Positions 45,558 to 56,050 of a stretch of DNA of 64,000 nucleotides are shown here, piece after piece. Where the stretch lies: NCBI GenBank assembly GCA_036172665.1, contig CM069875.1, forward strand, positions 19,251,806 to 19,315,805, in the 5' to 3' direction. Under the pieces are notes generated by a model that was not told the DNA's origin, ran no database searches, and worked only from the letters and a program-made list of their open reading frames with translations. The DNA is from Prosopocoilus inquinatus. Taxonomy: Eukaryota > Arthropoda > Insecta > Coleoptera > Lucanidae. The position numbers and the translations under genes were made by a program. Numbering within the stretch: position 1 is the stretch's first letter; each line of letters opens with the position of its first letter.

Positions 45558-47056
45558 CAGTGTACCCGGATAGAAAGATGATTAAATTAGCAAAAGGTGC
45601 AGGTTCGAGAGCTTATTAAGAATCCATTTTCAAATATTACTTGTCATGGCCAACTTGATTATATTGAGATGCGGTTTGAACTAGTTTGCACGATAATTTA
45701 AGTACTTTTATGGGCACTTAATAAAACTAATCCCATTTTTACAAATTTTCAATAATCTAACCTAACCTTAAAATTTTAAATTGGTGATTTTGTTGGCCCT
45801 ATTAAGAGAGACTTTTTTTCTAAATGCAATGATGTATCACATGATATGGAAACTTCTTCAAAATTTTGGGAAACAGAACTTATTCTTTTTATGAATAGAA
45901 ATCGCTAGTGCCATGATCACAAAACTTTGTTATCGAGACTGTTGCAAGCTAACCGCGCCCTTGTTAACGTTGGTAATAAACGGGCGTTTACATTACATAC
46001 ATATTTGTATTATACATGTGTCCTACATATTGTTTGACAAGTCTGGAATGAATCTGAAATTTAACTCATACTACTATTACATTTTTCATGTATTTGACAT
46101 GTATCCGACATGTTTTACCAGACAGATTTGTATTCCAAATTAATGGAAAACACAGCGATCGCAGACCATACAAAGGTACTTTACGCACGTGCAGAATAGT
46201 TAGCTGTTTTAAACTATTAAGCGATCTGATGGTTTGTGACGATGGAGTGATCCAAAAAGAGCATAGTAATATTATGCTGCCGCGGCAAAAAACAAAAATT
46301 GATTGTCATCTTTCACGAGCGATACTTTTTCTTATTATTAAATACTAGATATGTAGCGAACAGGTCACATAGTGTAAACGATGTCCTGTGCTAGTATTTG
46401 TCGAAGACTTGTGCTAAAGATTCATCAGGATTTGTATGCGACAAGTCGACAGTTTTGTAAAGATTTGTTTTTGAATTTATTGAAGACATGTATGTAATAT
46501 AAGCACTCCTTAAGGATTGCAGAACTTTAAATAGGTCTCGATTCACTTGATTGCGACTATACGTATACCAAGTGCTACAAGAACGTAGAACTTACTCGTG
46601 AAATATACGAAGCTCAGTATCCAGAAAAGGCTACACAGATGAAGCTGCAGTGCCACTGATCGTTCGTGGACAATCGTGTACAAGCGATTAAAATTTTAGA
46701 CCAATGAAATTCTTATCTTTTTGGCACATCATACCCCTAGCTGATGTGATATTGGTTTAAAATTTTAATGGCTCGCTCACCATTGGCTGCAATCGATCAG
46801 TGCCACTGCAGAATAACTTGATAAACAAAAAGCAAAATTTCTGTGATCATGGCACTAGCGATTTCTGTTCGTAAAAAGAATAAGTTCGGTTTTTCAAAAT
46901 TTTGAAGAAGTCTCCATATCGTGTGCTACATCATTGCATTCAGAAATAAATTTTCTCTTATAAAGGTCAAGAAAATTAGGGAGTACCAATTTAAAATTTT
47001 AAGGTTAGGTTAGATTATTGAAAATTTGTAAAAATGAGATTAGTTTTATTAAGTGC
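45558..47056. mobile_element. Truncated mirror of the TA-flanked insertion
   Basis: Inverted copy of 48432-49930, the insertion that splits the transposase/YqaJ gene. Its inner end is cut off at the arm boundary 47056, which shows that the palindrome junction lies inside this insertion. Plus-strand frames at 45913 and 46088 are mirrored and have no known domain. Confidence 0.75.
46647..46815. repeat. Small inverted-repeat unit in left arm
   Basis: CTGCAGTGCCACTGATCG is mirrored about 165 bp later (GATCAGTGCCACTGCAG). The mirror copy lies at about 48673-48841. Probably a tiny miniature element. Confidence 0.5.
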
Positions 47057-47760
47057 TTACAGCTGAACTCGATTTCAAATGGGCGTATCACTATTTTTCG
47101 CATATATTTAGAAGAAACATACGTTCAACATGTGTTCCTGCATTTTTACCCACAAACGAAAAGAATTGAGAACAGAATTACCACCTAAACATTTTCCTTG
47201 TAATTTATGACTCTGCTGTCACTGATCTTTATTTTTGATTGGTTTACGTGTCAGTTTGACACACCCACAAGAGAATATTCCGATAAGGCCTCATTCACAT
47301 GGCTACCGCCCGCGGCCTCCTGCAAATTCTAAGGTCGAGCGCACACTCAGATGAGTAAATTTTTTTATGTAAAAGTGATGTAAATAAAAACGGCGACCTG
47401 ATCTAACACAGAAACTATGTAAAACTCGGAAAATAAAACTACATCTGTCGGAAAGTGAAAGTTTATCAGAATTGAAACGACACAAAAAAAAACGCATAGC
47501 ATGTTCCTCTCTAAATCAATAACGTCATTTTGTTGTTTCATTACCGTTATTATTACCCCTATAAAATTGTTTTTTTTTTTTTAATTTTACGTGGGTTGCT
47601 TTTTTTATCTAGACTACACTAGACTAGATCCTGCACTAAAATTAGGCACAATGAAGTATTGCGGTTTAAAGTGGACGTAAAGAAAAAATATACATTATAC
47701 AGAATAATTGTGCTTATGATTATTGGAATAGGAATTAATACTGCTCTAATGTACCGACGC
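47057..47760. other. Unique left part of palindrome centre
   Basis: No second copy in the window. The 47303-47497 minus frame has no recognised domain. Nothing else seen. Confidence 0.4.
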
Positions 47761-48168
47761 TCATAGAGCAAGTTAATGCGTTAAAAAAGAGGATAATTCA
47801 TTGCCCTAAGCACGTAATCGGCGATCATTCTGATTGTGACGTTTATTTTTGCACCGGGTTCAAAGATAATGAAATTAATTCAGTTCCAGACTTAGTAGAA
47901 TGTGGATGACTTCATGATATTATTGCTTGCTGCAATCATTTGACGCATAATGCACAGTTTACTTTTAAATATGAACATTAATGCAGCAGAGACGTACATT
48001 TCAATTGTTTCAAAATTTGTTGGTGGAAAAAGAGTTAACTTCTCTTTGAAAAATAGCTACGAAGTGAAATGCCACGCTGCGAGCCTTTCTTAAAATTTCA
48101 GTGAGCAATATCACCACCGCATTTATAAGAGAATGATCGGGAAAAGTCCAGGCAAATATACCAAAGTA
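47760..48168 (+). pseudogene. Mutator-like transposase relic
   Basis: Frames across this interval give HVIGDHSDCDVYFC-like and KFVGGKRVNFSLKNSYEVKC text, recognisable as the C-terminal part of the Mutator-like transposase domain that in insects is often followed by a YqaJ nuclease. Several stops and frame changes break it. It ends at the TA where the 1,760-bp insertion begins; beyond the insertion the YqaJ part continues on the same strand. The 5' part of the gene is absent. Confidence 0.65.
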
Positions 48169-49932
48169 TACAGTGTGCCCGGATACGTAGGGACAGCATG
48201 GGTAACTTCTGTCTTTGAAGAGATAGAGAGATGATTAAAGTAGCAAAAAGATGCAGGTTCGAGAGCTCATTAAGAATCCATTTTCAAACTTACTTGTCAT
48301 GGCCAACTTGGTTAAAATTTTACTAAAACCAATATCTCCTCATTTCTTTTATTTGCCGTAACTTTTTTGTTATTTAAGATATTGAGATGCGGTTTGAACT
48401 AGTTTGCATGATAATTTAATTACTTTTATGGGCACTTAATAAAACTAATCTCATTTTTACAAATTTTCAATAATCTAACCTAACCTTAAAATTTTAAATT
48501 GGTACTCCCTAATTTTCTTGACCTTTATAAGAGAAAATTTATTTCTGAATGCAATGATGTAGCACACGATATGGAGACTTCTTCAAAATTTTGAAAAACC
48601 GAACTTATTCTTTTTACGAACAGAAATCGCTAGTGCCATGATCACAGAAATTTTGCTTTTTGTTTATCAAGTTATTCTGCAGTGGCACTGATCGATTGCA
48701 GCCAATGGTGAGCGAGCCATTAAAATTTTAAACCAATATCACATCAGCTAGGGGTATGATGTGCCAAAAAGATAAGAATTTCATTGGTCTAAAATTTTAA
48801 TCGCTTGTACACGATTGTCCACGAACGATCAGTGGCACTGCAGCTTCATCTGTGTAGCCTTTTCTGGATACTGAGCTTCGTATATTTCACGAGTAAGTTC
48901 TACGTTCTTGTAGCATTTGGTATACGTATAGTCGCAATCAAGTGAATCGAGACCTATTTAAAGTTCTGCAATCCTTAAGGAGTGCTTATATTACATACAT
49001 GTCTTCAATAAATTCAAAAGCAAATCTTTACAAAACTGTCGACTTGTCGCATACAAATCCTGATGAATCTTTAGCACAAGTCTTCGACAGATACTAGCAC
49101 AGGACATCGTTTACACTATGTGACCTGTTCGCTACATATCTAGTATTTAATAATAAGAAAAAGTATCGCTCGTGAAAGATGACAATCAATTTTTGTTTTT
49201 GGCCGCGGCAGCATAATATTACTATGCTCTTTTTGGATCACTCCATCGTCACAAACCATCAGATCGCTTAATAGTTTAAAACAGCTAACTATTCTGCACG
49301 TGCGTAAAGTACCTTTGTATGGTCTGCGATCGCTGTGTTTTCCATTAATTTGGAATACAAATCTGTCTGGTAAAACATGTCGGATACATGTCAAATACAT
49401 GAAAAATGTAATAGTAGTATGAGACAAATTTCAGATTCATTCCAGACTTGTCAAACAATATGTAGGACACATGTATAATACAAATATGTATGTAATGTAA
49501 ACGCCCGTTTATTACCAACGTTAACAAGGGCGCGGTTAGCTTGCAACAGTCTCGATAACAAAGTTTTGTGATCATGGCACTAGCGATTTCTATTCATAAA
49601 AAGAATAAGTTCTGTTTCCCAAAATTTTGAAGAAGTTTCCATATCATGTGATACATCATTGCATTTAGAAAAAAAGTCTCTCTTAAAAGGGCCAACAAAA
49701 TCACCAATTTAAAATTTTAAGGTTAGGTTAGATTATTGAAAATTTGTAAAAATGGGATTAGTTTTATTAAGTGCCCATAAAAGTACATAAATTATCGTGC
49801 AAACTAGTTCAAACCGCATCTCAATATAATCAAGTTGGCCATGACAAGTAATATTTGAAAATGGATTCTTAATAAGCTCTCGAACCTGCACCTTTTGCTA
49901 ATTTAATCATCTTTCTATCCGGGTACACTGTA
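48169..49932. mobile_element. 1,760-bp TA-flanked element inside the transposase/YqaJ gene
   Basis: TA at 48169-48170 and 49931-49932 flank ends CAGTGTGCCCGGATA and, inverted, CAGTGTACCCGGATA. Similarity of the two ends continues for several hundred bases, with deletions (48171-48650 against 49563-49930). The plus-strand gene reads up to the left border and resumes after the right one. No transposase of its own is recognisable; minus frames at 49140-49575 lack domains. Confidence 0.75.
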
Positions 49933-50052
49933 TACGTCAAAGTTGCGTAGGAGACGTTTTTACCGAAAATGCAGAGCACGACTATTTCTTGGGCAAGGTA
50001 GAAAAGAAAACAGGCAGCCGAAGCTGAGGGTGACTACGGACTAATAGAAGAG

Positions 50053-50649
50053 GTGATACCTCTTAAAAACTTAGAAGAAAATAAATCATCTTTAATGAAC
50101 TACTTGAGCAGGACCCAGGTAGAGTTAGAATCGTTAGAGGGAAACACTGTTGGCCAAAACACCAAAGTGAAATGGCATAAAGAGCGAAGACTAACAGCAA
50201 CGAAATTTGGTATTGTCTGTAAAAGACGTCAAACAACTGATACCAAAAAATTGGCGTAAAAATTAATTTCCTCTAATTTTTCGAAAGTATAGTTACAAAT
50301 TGGTGCCGTAACCATGAAGAAATTGCGAGAAAACAATTTTCACAGGAATTTGGACATAAAGTTGAACGGCGGATTATTTATATCTAAAGAAATGCCGTAT
50401 CTTGGAGCTAGTCCTGATGGACTAGTTGGTGAGGATGCTATAATTGAGATCAAGTGTCCCTATAAGTTAGCGAAGTTCAAAATAACTCCTCAGGAAGCAG
50501 CAAAGATGAAAGTTATGCCCTATTTCTTTTTGGATGGCAATACTGTGAAACTGAAGAAAACACATATCTACTATTATCGGATTCAAGGGCAGTTGGCTTT
50601 AACGAATAGTTGTATTCGTTGTATGGACACCTTTGGGAATGATATGTGA
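50053..50649 (+). pseudogene. YqaJ-type (PD-(D/E)XK) nuclease relic, right arm
   Basis: The first piece (50053-50259) has the ERRLTATKFGIVCKRR helix seen N-terminal in YqaJ/alkaline-exonuclease proteins. Open text upstream (about 49990-50053, containing EGDYG) joins it. The second piece (50314-50649) holds the nuclease core: SPDGLV (Asp), EIKCPYK (Glu-x-Lys) and the YYRIQGQL Gln motif. Between them lie an in-frame TAA (50257-50259) and at least two frame changes, the latter near 50363. Both arms share these lesions. YqaJ enzymes are lambda-type exonucleases. Here the gene is part of a transposon, and its role in the transposon is not known to me. Confidence 0.85.
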
Positions 50650-52653
50650 ACAAGTAATGTTATTTACATAAACGTCAAGAAAGTTCTGAATTCATCATAA
50701 TACATTATTTTTTTCTGAAATCTTATAAGATTATTTTTGTAATAGTTTCAACTTTTAAGCACACGAAAGCTATAATTTTGACAATAAAATAAGTAAAACC
50801 GATTTGGTTTTGAAGACTAGTGTATAAAATAGAAATTATAGACGATTTTAGAAAAAATAACAAGCAATTTACATTTACAACACACCTGTAATACGTTTTC
50901 TTTTTCAGATTAAAAAAGATGACAATTTTTGGCATAAAATTAAGCCGAAGTTAAAATATTTTCATTTAGAACATATGCTGCCTATACTGGCTTTAAAAGA
51001 AAATTAAAATAACGATCCTGATCGATCTGGACAGTTGAAACCTCTTTCTGATAATTTGGTGACAATTCTGAAATAGATCTGTATTTGAAATCTGCTCTGC
51101 AAGATTCTATATTATATAATGCCATATAATATCTAACTGTACTATGTCCACTAAAAAAAAATTGAGACAATTGTTGTGCATACATATTTGAGTTATTTTA
51201 TTATAGCGTTTTCTGCTGGCTGCACCGGTATGCACTGAGTGTATCTCCATCTCGTTTTATTACATAAAGCTGAAACGAGTTGGAAATACACTCAGTGCGC
51301 ACTAGTGCAGCCAGTGGAAAACGCTATTAATTTGAATGCAATTTTAAACTTGTTTCTACAGAAACTTAAAAAACACGGAAATAAACAAACGGACGAATAC
51401 ATGATAGCAACAATAATTAACTCCTAACAGAACGTATTACGTGTTCCAGATTCTTTTGGTGTGTAGTACAATATGATTCAAAATGGCCGCACTATTATCA
51501 CCAGAATGTTAATATTAACAGGATCAAAAACAAGCTTTTAATTTTTTTTTTTGAGATGCTTGACGAATGTTTAAAAATATCGTATAATGCAGATGCACTT
51601 ACAAATTTGAAACCGTGGTTGTAGATTAGGTTACAGTTGATGAGATCTGAATCCTCGTATTCATCAAGTATTTATATTTTATTCAATTAGTTGTGTAGAA
51701 ACAAAAATTATTTGACGCAGTTCCGTTTCACTATTTGGGTGAACTTGATATTCAAAATGTTACATCACCGACCCATTTTACTTATTGTTTATTCCTGTGT
51801 TATCACATAATATTAATTACATGCATTAACAGGCATTTTTAATGATGTCAAGGTAAATGTGTACACAAATAAATAACAAAATATTGAGCAAAATATTGAA
51901 CATCCCCTTTTTAAAACTAATTAAGTGCATGACTACCAGATTTGCAGAAGTTTATTATGACAAAAATGTTTCTTTCAATGTACCGTAAAAAAATTTACCA
52001 AAAAGCACGACTCTGAAAAGAGAAATCTTTGTAGAATTATTTTCTGGCAGCGCTCGGTAGCGTTCGTGTGTTTACGGTGCGTGTATTCTGTGTTTCACTC
52101 ATACACGCACTGAAACGCATTCGCTCTCACTCATACTCTTCATCTGTCACTAAATCGGGAGAATGAATGTGCGAATTCGCCCCTCTTGCACTAGGCCCGA
52201 AGGCGGAGCTAGCGTGTATCACATACCACATTTGATTTCAGCGATTTCATTCCGAAAATTTCAAATTTGTTTCCCATTTCCTGACCTTATTTTTAAAAAT
52301 AGAAAATAAAACTAAACGGTTTATTATTATTGAATACTGCGAAATTTCGGCTAAAGGCTTACATTTTCGAATTTTTTTAATTTTAATTTTTTTTTAAGGC
52401 CTTTTTGGCAATTCTCGAAAAACGAGCCTTTAGCCGCCTAACAGAATCTATTTAAAAATTTTTCGCGAAAAATTGGTACGATTTTAATGAAAAATAAGCC
52501 CAGGAAATGGGAAAAACGATTTTGGGGCCGAGCAAACAGCCTTAACGCTTTAAATTTTAAAGTTTAAAGTTTAAAGTATTAAAGAGATTCTTAAACTTGC
52601 TTTCTGAATAGCACCATTTAACACTTTCTTTTAAAGTTTTCTTTAACTTAAAT

Positions 52654-52857
52654 TGTCGGGAGCACCTTTGGGTTGGTAAAAATAATCACCGTGGTCCATT
52701 TAGCAAAATAACTTGGTCTTTATTTTATACTTGCTTTACATGTAACAAAACAATTCACTTCTTCCGACATCAAACTTCTTATTATCACTATTGCCAACTG
52801 TGTGTTGGGTGGCGCGAGATCGCCGGCAAAGCGGGAAATTCAAAATAATTCTCTACA
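52654..52857 (-). repeat. 3' LTR of the old Ty3/gypsy element
   Basis: Begins TGT and ends ACA in both readings. On the minus strand it carries a TATAAAATAAAG-like stretch and ends GGTGCTCCCGACA. It lies 35 bp beyond the integrase stop. The partner LTR would be outside the window to the right, so the call rests on structure and position only. Confidence 0.55.
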
Positions 52858-52892
52858 GTAATTAAATTTCCTTACTAACTAACAAACAAATC

Positions 52893-54080
52893 TTATTTTT
52901 TAGAACCGCTAACATATAATTTCATTTGGTCGGGGGCAACGATACCGGTATAAGGGCGTTGTGTCACCTGATGCCCTTCCACATCACTGACAACATAACG
53001 ATCTCGATCAAGTACATTCTTAATAACATAGGGACCCTTAAATCGTGGTATTAGCTTTTTATTAACACCTGGAGTAGTATCGACATTTGTCACCATTACG
53101 TAATCACCAATGTCGTACTTAGTTGGGCTTTTACGCTTTTTATTGTATCGTCTCTCATTCTCCTGTTGGGATTTGGAGATAGATTGAGCTGCAGCTTCTC
53201 TAATTTTACAAAGGCTTCTATCATTCTCTGATTCCTTCTCCAAAATCAAACGCAAATTATCTTTTACTACGCCGAATTGACCTACACCAAATAACAATCT
53301 ACTAGGAGTTTCTCCAGTTGTTCGACAAACTGTATTGTTTATGGTGAACTCGACCTTATCAAGCACCGAAGCCCATTGGTCTGGAGTGTCACATAGTTTT
53401 GACAGCATGGGCACTATTGTGCGATGCACGCGCTCAGCTTGTCCATTAGCCCGCGGCGTGCCTACAGCAATTAAAACATGATCTATCAACTCATCTTTCA
53501 AAAACTGTTCAAATTCTTGTGAGGTAAAGGCAGCTCCTCGATCGGATACAATTTTCTTTGGTTTACTATACATCCGATGATACGTTTTGAGGTGTCGTAT
53601 GCATTCTTCGGCAGAGGTGGACTTACAAGGGAACAACTTTAAAAATTTTGTGAATCCATCTATGACCGTTAATATGTATTTGTCACCGTTTGGCGTTTTT
53701 TCAAAAGGACCGCAATGATCAATATGGAGACCTTGAAATGGTAACGAACCTTTCTCTAAATTATGCAGAAATCCTTCGGCCTTTCCACTTAATGGAGAAA
53801 AGGTAATGCATTTCAAACAATTAGCAATATAGTTTTTAATCTTAAGTTTCATGGACGGAAACCAATATATTTGAAGAATGCGTTCGGCAACTTTATCTGG
53901 TCCGACGTAACCCAAATCGTCATGACATGATCGGATCATGTTATTCTCCAAACACTCTGGCACGTAGAATAACATCTTATCTGCCTGTTTTCGATATACA
54001 CAGCCGTCGCGTAACTCAAACAATTTATGTTCTACCTTTTGTAGGCCTTCGCGCAGTTTAGCTATTTCGGGGTCTCTGTT
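52893..54080 (-). pseudogene. Old Ty3/gypsy integrase region
   Basis: An uninterrupted 376-codon frame (54023-52893) follows an in-frame TAA at about 54078-54080, which cuts it from the RNase H part; the reading phase is otherwise unbroken. It has the zinc-binding N-terminal region (CHDDLGYVG...CLKC, where a Tyr stands at the usual second His), the catalytic core D (HIDHCGPF), D (VSDRGAAF) and E (NGQAERVHRT), and a C-terminal IPRFKGPYVI motif. It would insert reverse-transcribed DNA. The element as a whole is dead. Confidence 0.88.
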
Positions 54081-55490
54081 TTATTCAATCATTAGTGTCT
54101 GATCCAGCGTGTTTGGTTCTAACACAAATATGCCGTGGCATCTACTTAGGGCATCTACGTGTCCCATTCGTTTACCAGGGCGATGCACTATTTCATAATC
54201 GTAGTTTTGAAGAAACATAGCCCATCTAGAGATCCGCGGGTTAATATTGCGTTTACTGAGTGTTAGCCTAAAGCTATCGCAATCCGTAACAATACGAAAT
54301 CTTATACCAGACAAGTAAATTTCAAACCGTTTGATTGCATACACAACGGCAAGGCATTCTAGTTCAAAGCTAGCATACTTGGATTCAGCAGCAGTTGAAC
54401 GCTTGCTAAAATAAGAAATTGGTTTAAAAACACCATCGTGTTGCTTCTGCAAAAGAATTGCACCAAACCCTAACGAACTCGCGTCGCAATGTAACTCTGT
54501 CTCCAATTCCGGTGAAAAGACTGTTAATATGGGCTGTGAAGACAATTTTTCTTTAAGCGTTTCAAAAATCTGTGCCTCAGTCGGGCCAAATATAAATTTA
54601 GAATCTTTTCTAATTAAATCGTACAAAGGTTTCGCGATTACTGAGAAGTTGGGCACAAATCGCCTCAAATAGCTAGCTAGAGCTACAAAACGATGGACAT
54701 CTTTCGTGCAACGTGGTACAGGATAATTCACGATAGATTCGATATTTAAACTACTCGGTCGTATACCGTGTTCGTCAATCAAATAGCCTAAGTAAGTTAT
54801 TTCTGTATAGAGAAACGAGCATTTGTCCAATCGAAACATTAGTTTGTTTTCCAGCAAGTTCGAAAATCTCACATAAAATCTCAATATGTTCTTCAATTGT
54901 TTCCGTAGAGATTAAAATATCGTCAAGATAGAGTAAAATTTTGTTATGACGAATCATTGGTTCGAAAATGCTGTGCACATATCTTTGAAATTCTCGCGGG
55001 GCATTGGTTAGCCCGAACGGCATATGGAGGTATTCGTACTGTCCCAGTGGAGTAACGAATGATGTGTACTGGACAGACGAATCGGCCATTTTTACATGGT
55101 GGAAACCATTCTTTAAATCAAGACTACTAAAATAGCGTGTATAATTTTATTCAATTCGCGAAAATCTACACAAAGTCTAGTTTCGCCGTTCTTTTTCTTG
55201 ACCAAAACAATAGGGCTGGCGTAAGGCGACTTACTTGGTCGAATTATTTTGTTTTTCTCTAAGTCGTCTAAAATTTGGCGTAATTTCTCTTTGTCGGAAA
55301 ATGATAGTCGTCGCGGATTAGAACTAATAGGTTGATCGTGCTTTAACCTTATTGTCATTTCCCATTCCCCTTCTGTTTTATCAGAATCTAATCCTTTCGT
55401 ATAAACCGAGTTATAAATAGATTTGACCTGATCAGAGATGTCATAAGGGATTTTCGGGTTAACATTAAGATTATGTTTAACGTTAATTGA
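54081..55490 (-). pseudogene. Old Ty3/gypsy reverse transcriptase and RNase H, broken
   Basis: Pieces read in order on the minus strand. 55358-55113 holds the IVLVKKKNGETRLCVDFREL motif. A frameshift near 55135 follows, with apparent loss of the conserved segment between FREL and the next palm motif. 55089-54840 has MPFGLTNAP and catalytic YLDD. Another frameshift near 54830-54860 leads into 54896-54081 with the thumb, RNase H (ELHCDASSLGFGAIL, FELECLAVVYAI, TDCDSF) and HVDALSR. Multiple independent lesions indicate an old copy. Confidence 0.88.
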
Positions 55491-55723
55491 AGTTTGTTCT
55501 TGTCCGATGAAAATTGTAAGTACAAAGTTTTTTTAATCTCAAACCGGACAGAAAAATGAATAGAACACATTCAACGTTTCGCTATAGATTTATAGCTTCG
55601 TCAGGAGTGAAAAAAGAGAAACAAGTCGTCAAGAGAAACGAAAAGGTAACATGATTTTAAACTAAAATACGAGTTGTCTGGAAAAAAGAGAAAAGTAACT
55701 AGAACTAAATTAAAACTATGTAT
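55490..55723 (-). repeat. Penelope 3'-end fragment inside old gypsy
   Basis: The reverse complement matches the Penelope tail at 25260-25460: the same CTCCTGACGAAGCTATA ribozyme region, TTTCTGTCCGGTTT and an AAACTTTGTACTTA end. It is a 5'-truncated insertion. The inner border is uncertain by about 30 bp, because ACTTACAATTTTCATCGG is also found after the related tail at 21337. The younger gypsy inserted at its other edge. Confidence 0.8.
55569..55609 (-). ncRNA. Hammerhead-like motif in Penelope fragment
   Basis: Minus strand: CACUC, CUGACGA, A, stem II GCUAUA/UAUAGC with loop AAUC, GAAAC, GUU, GAAUG. The stem II loop and stem I differ from the 25372-25413 copy (one stem I mismatch), while the core is unchanged. 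Confidence 0.6.
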
Positions 55724-56050
55724 TGTTACGTTTCTAGGGTTTGAGTTTATTTATTTAAACGAATAAAACACTCGATAAAAACTTAACCGTAATTTAATAA
55801 AGCTTAAAAACTAATTTATTTCTAACAATTTATTTTCACACTAAAATCTAACTTCGACTATCGCTGTTCGAATTCGACTGACTGGTGAGTCAACTCCGGG
55901 CGATTTTATATCTACTGCTGGCGTCTGGAAGTCTCTATGCTGGAAGATTCTAGTTTGCTCGATATAGGCCCCGAACGCGTGACGGCCGATGACACATCGA
56001 AGCGGACCGACTTCTTGACGCCTTGCGCTAAGTCAGGTTGGCTCGCCACA
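55724..56050 (-). repeat. 3' LTR of young gypsy
   Basis: 327 bp, TG...CA. The polyprotein stop (56033-56035) lies inside its first 18 bp. Identical to the other LTR by direct reading. Confidence 0.95.

Larger units (their letters stand above)
42943..52545. mobile_element. Giant palindromic transposon with TTAA at both ends
   Basis: Arms 42943-47056 and 48432-52545 (4,114 bp each) are inverted copies, with coordinates summing to 95488 throughout. They differ at only scattered bases (for example near 45430, 46062 and 46402). The homology begins and ends exactly with TTAA. Just inside are GGCTGTTTGCTCGGCCCC ends. The 1,375-bp centre (47057-48431) is unique and carries a transposase relic. I infer a composite element with two copies of the same end, flanked by a TTAA duplication as used by Kolobok or piggyBac groups. 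Confidence 0.75.

Noticed and set aside
45913..46348. Mirrored 76-95 codon frames in both palindrome arms
   Set aside because: Identical because the arms are copies; no domain and located inside a noncoding insertion.
42943..52545. Palindrome as simple assembly artefact
   Set aside because: Not fully excluded, but the exact TTAA limits on both sides and scattered base differences favour a real element. Long reads would decide.
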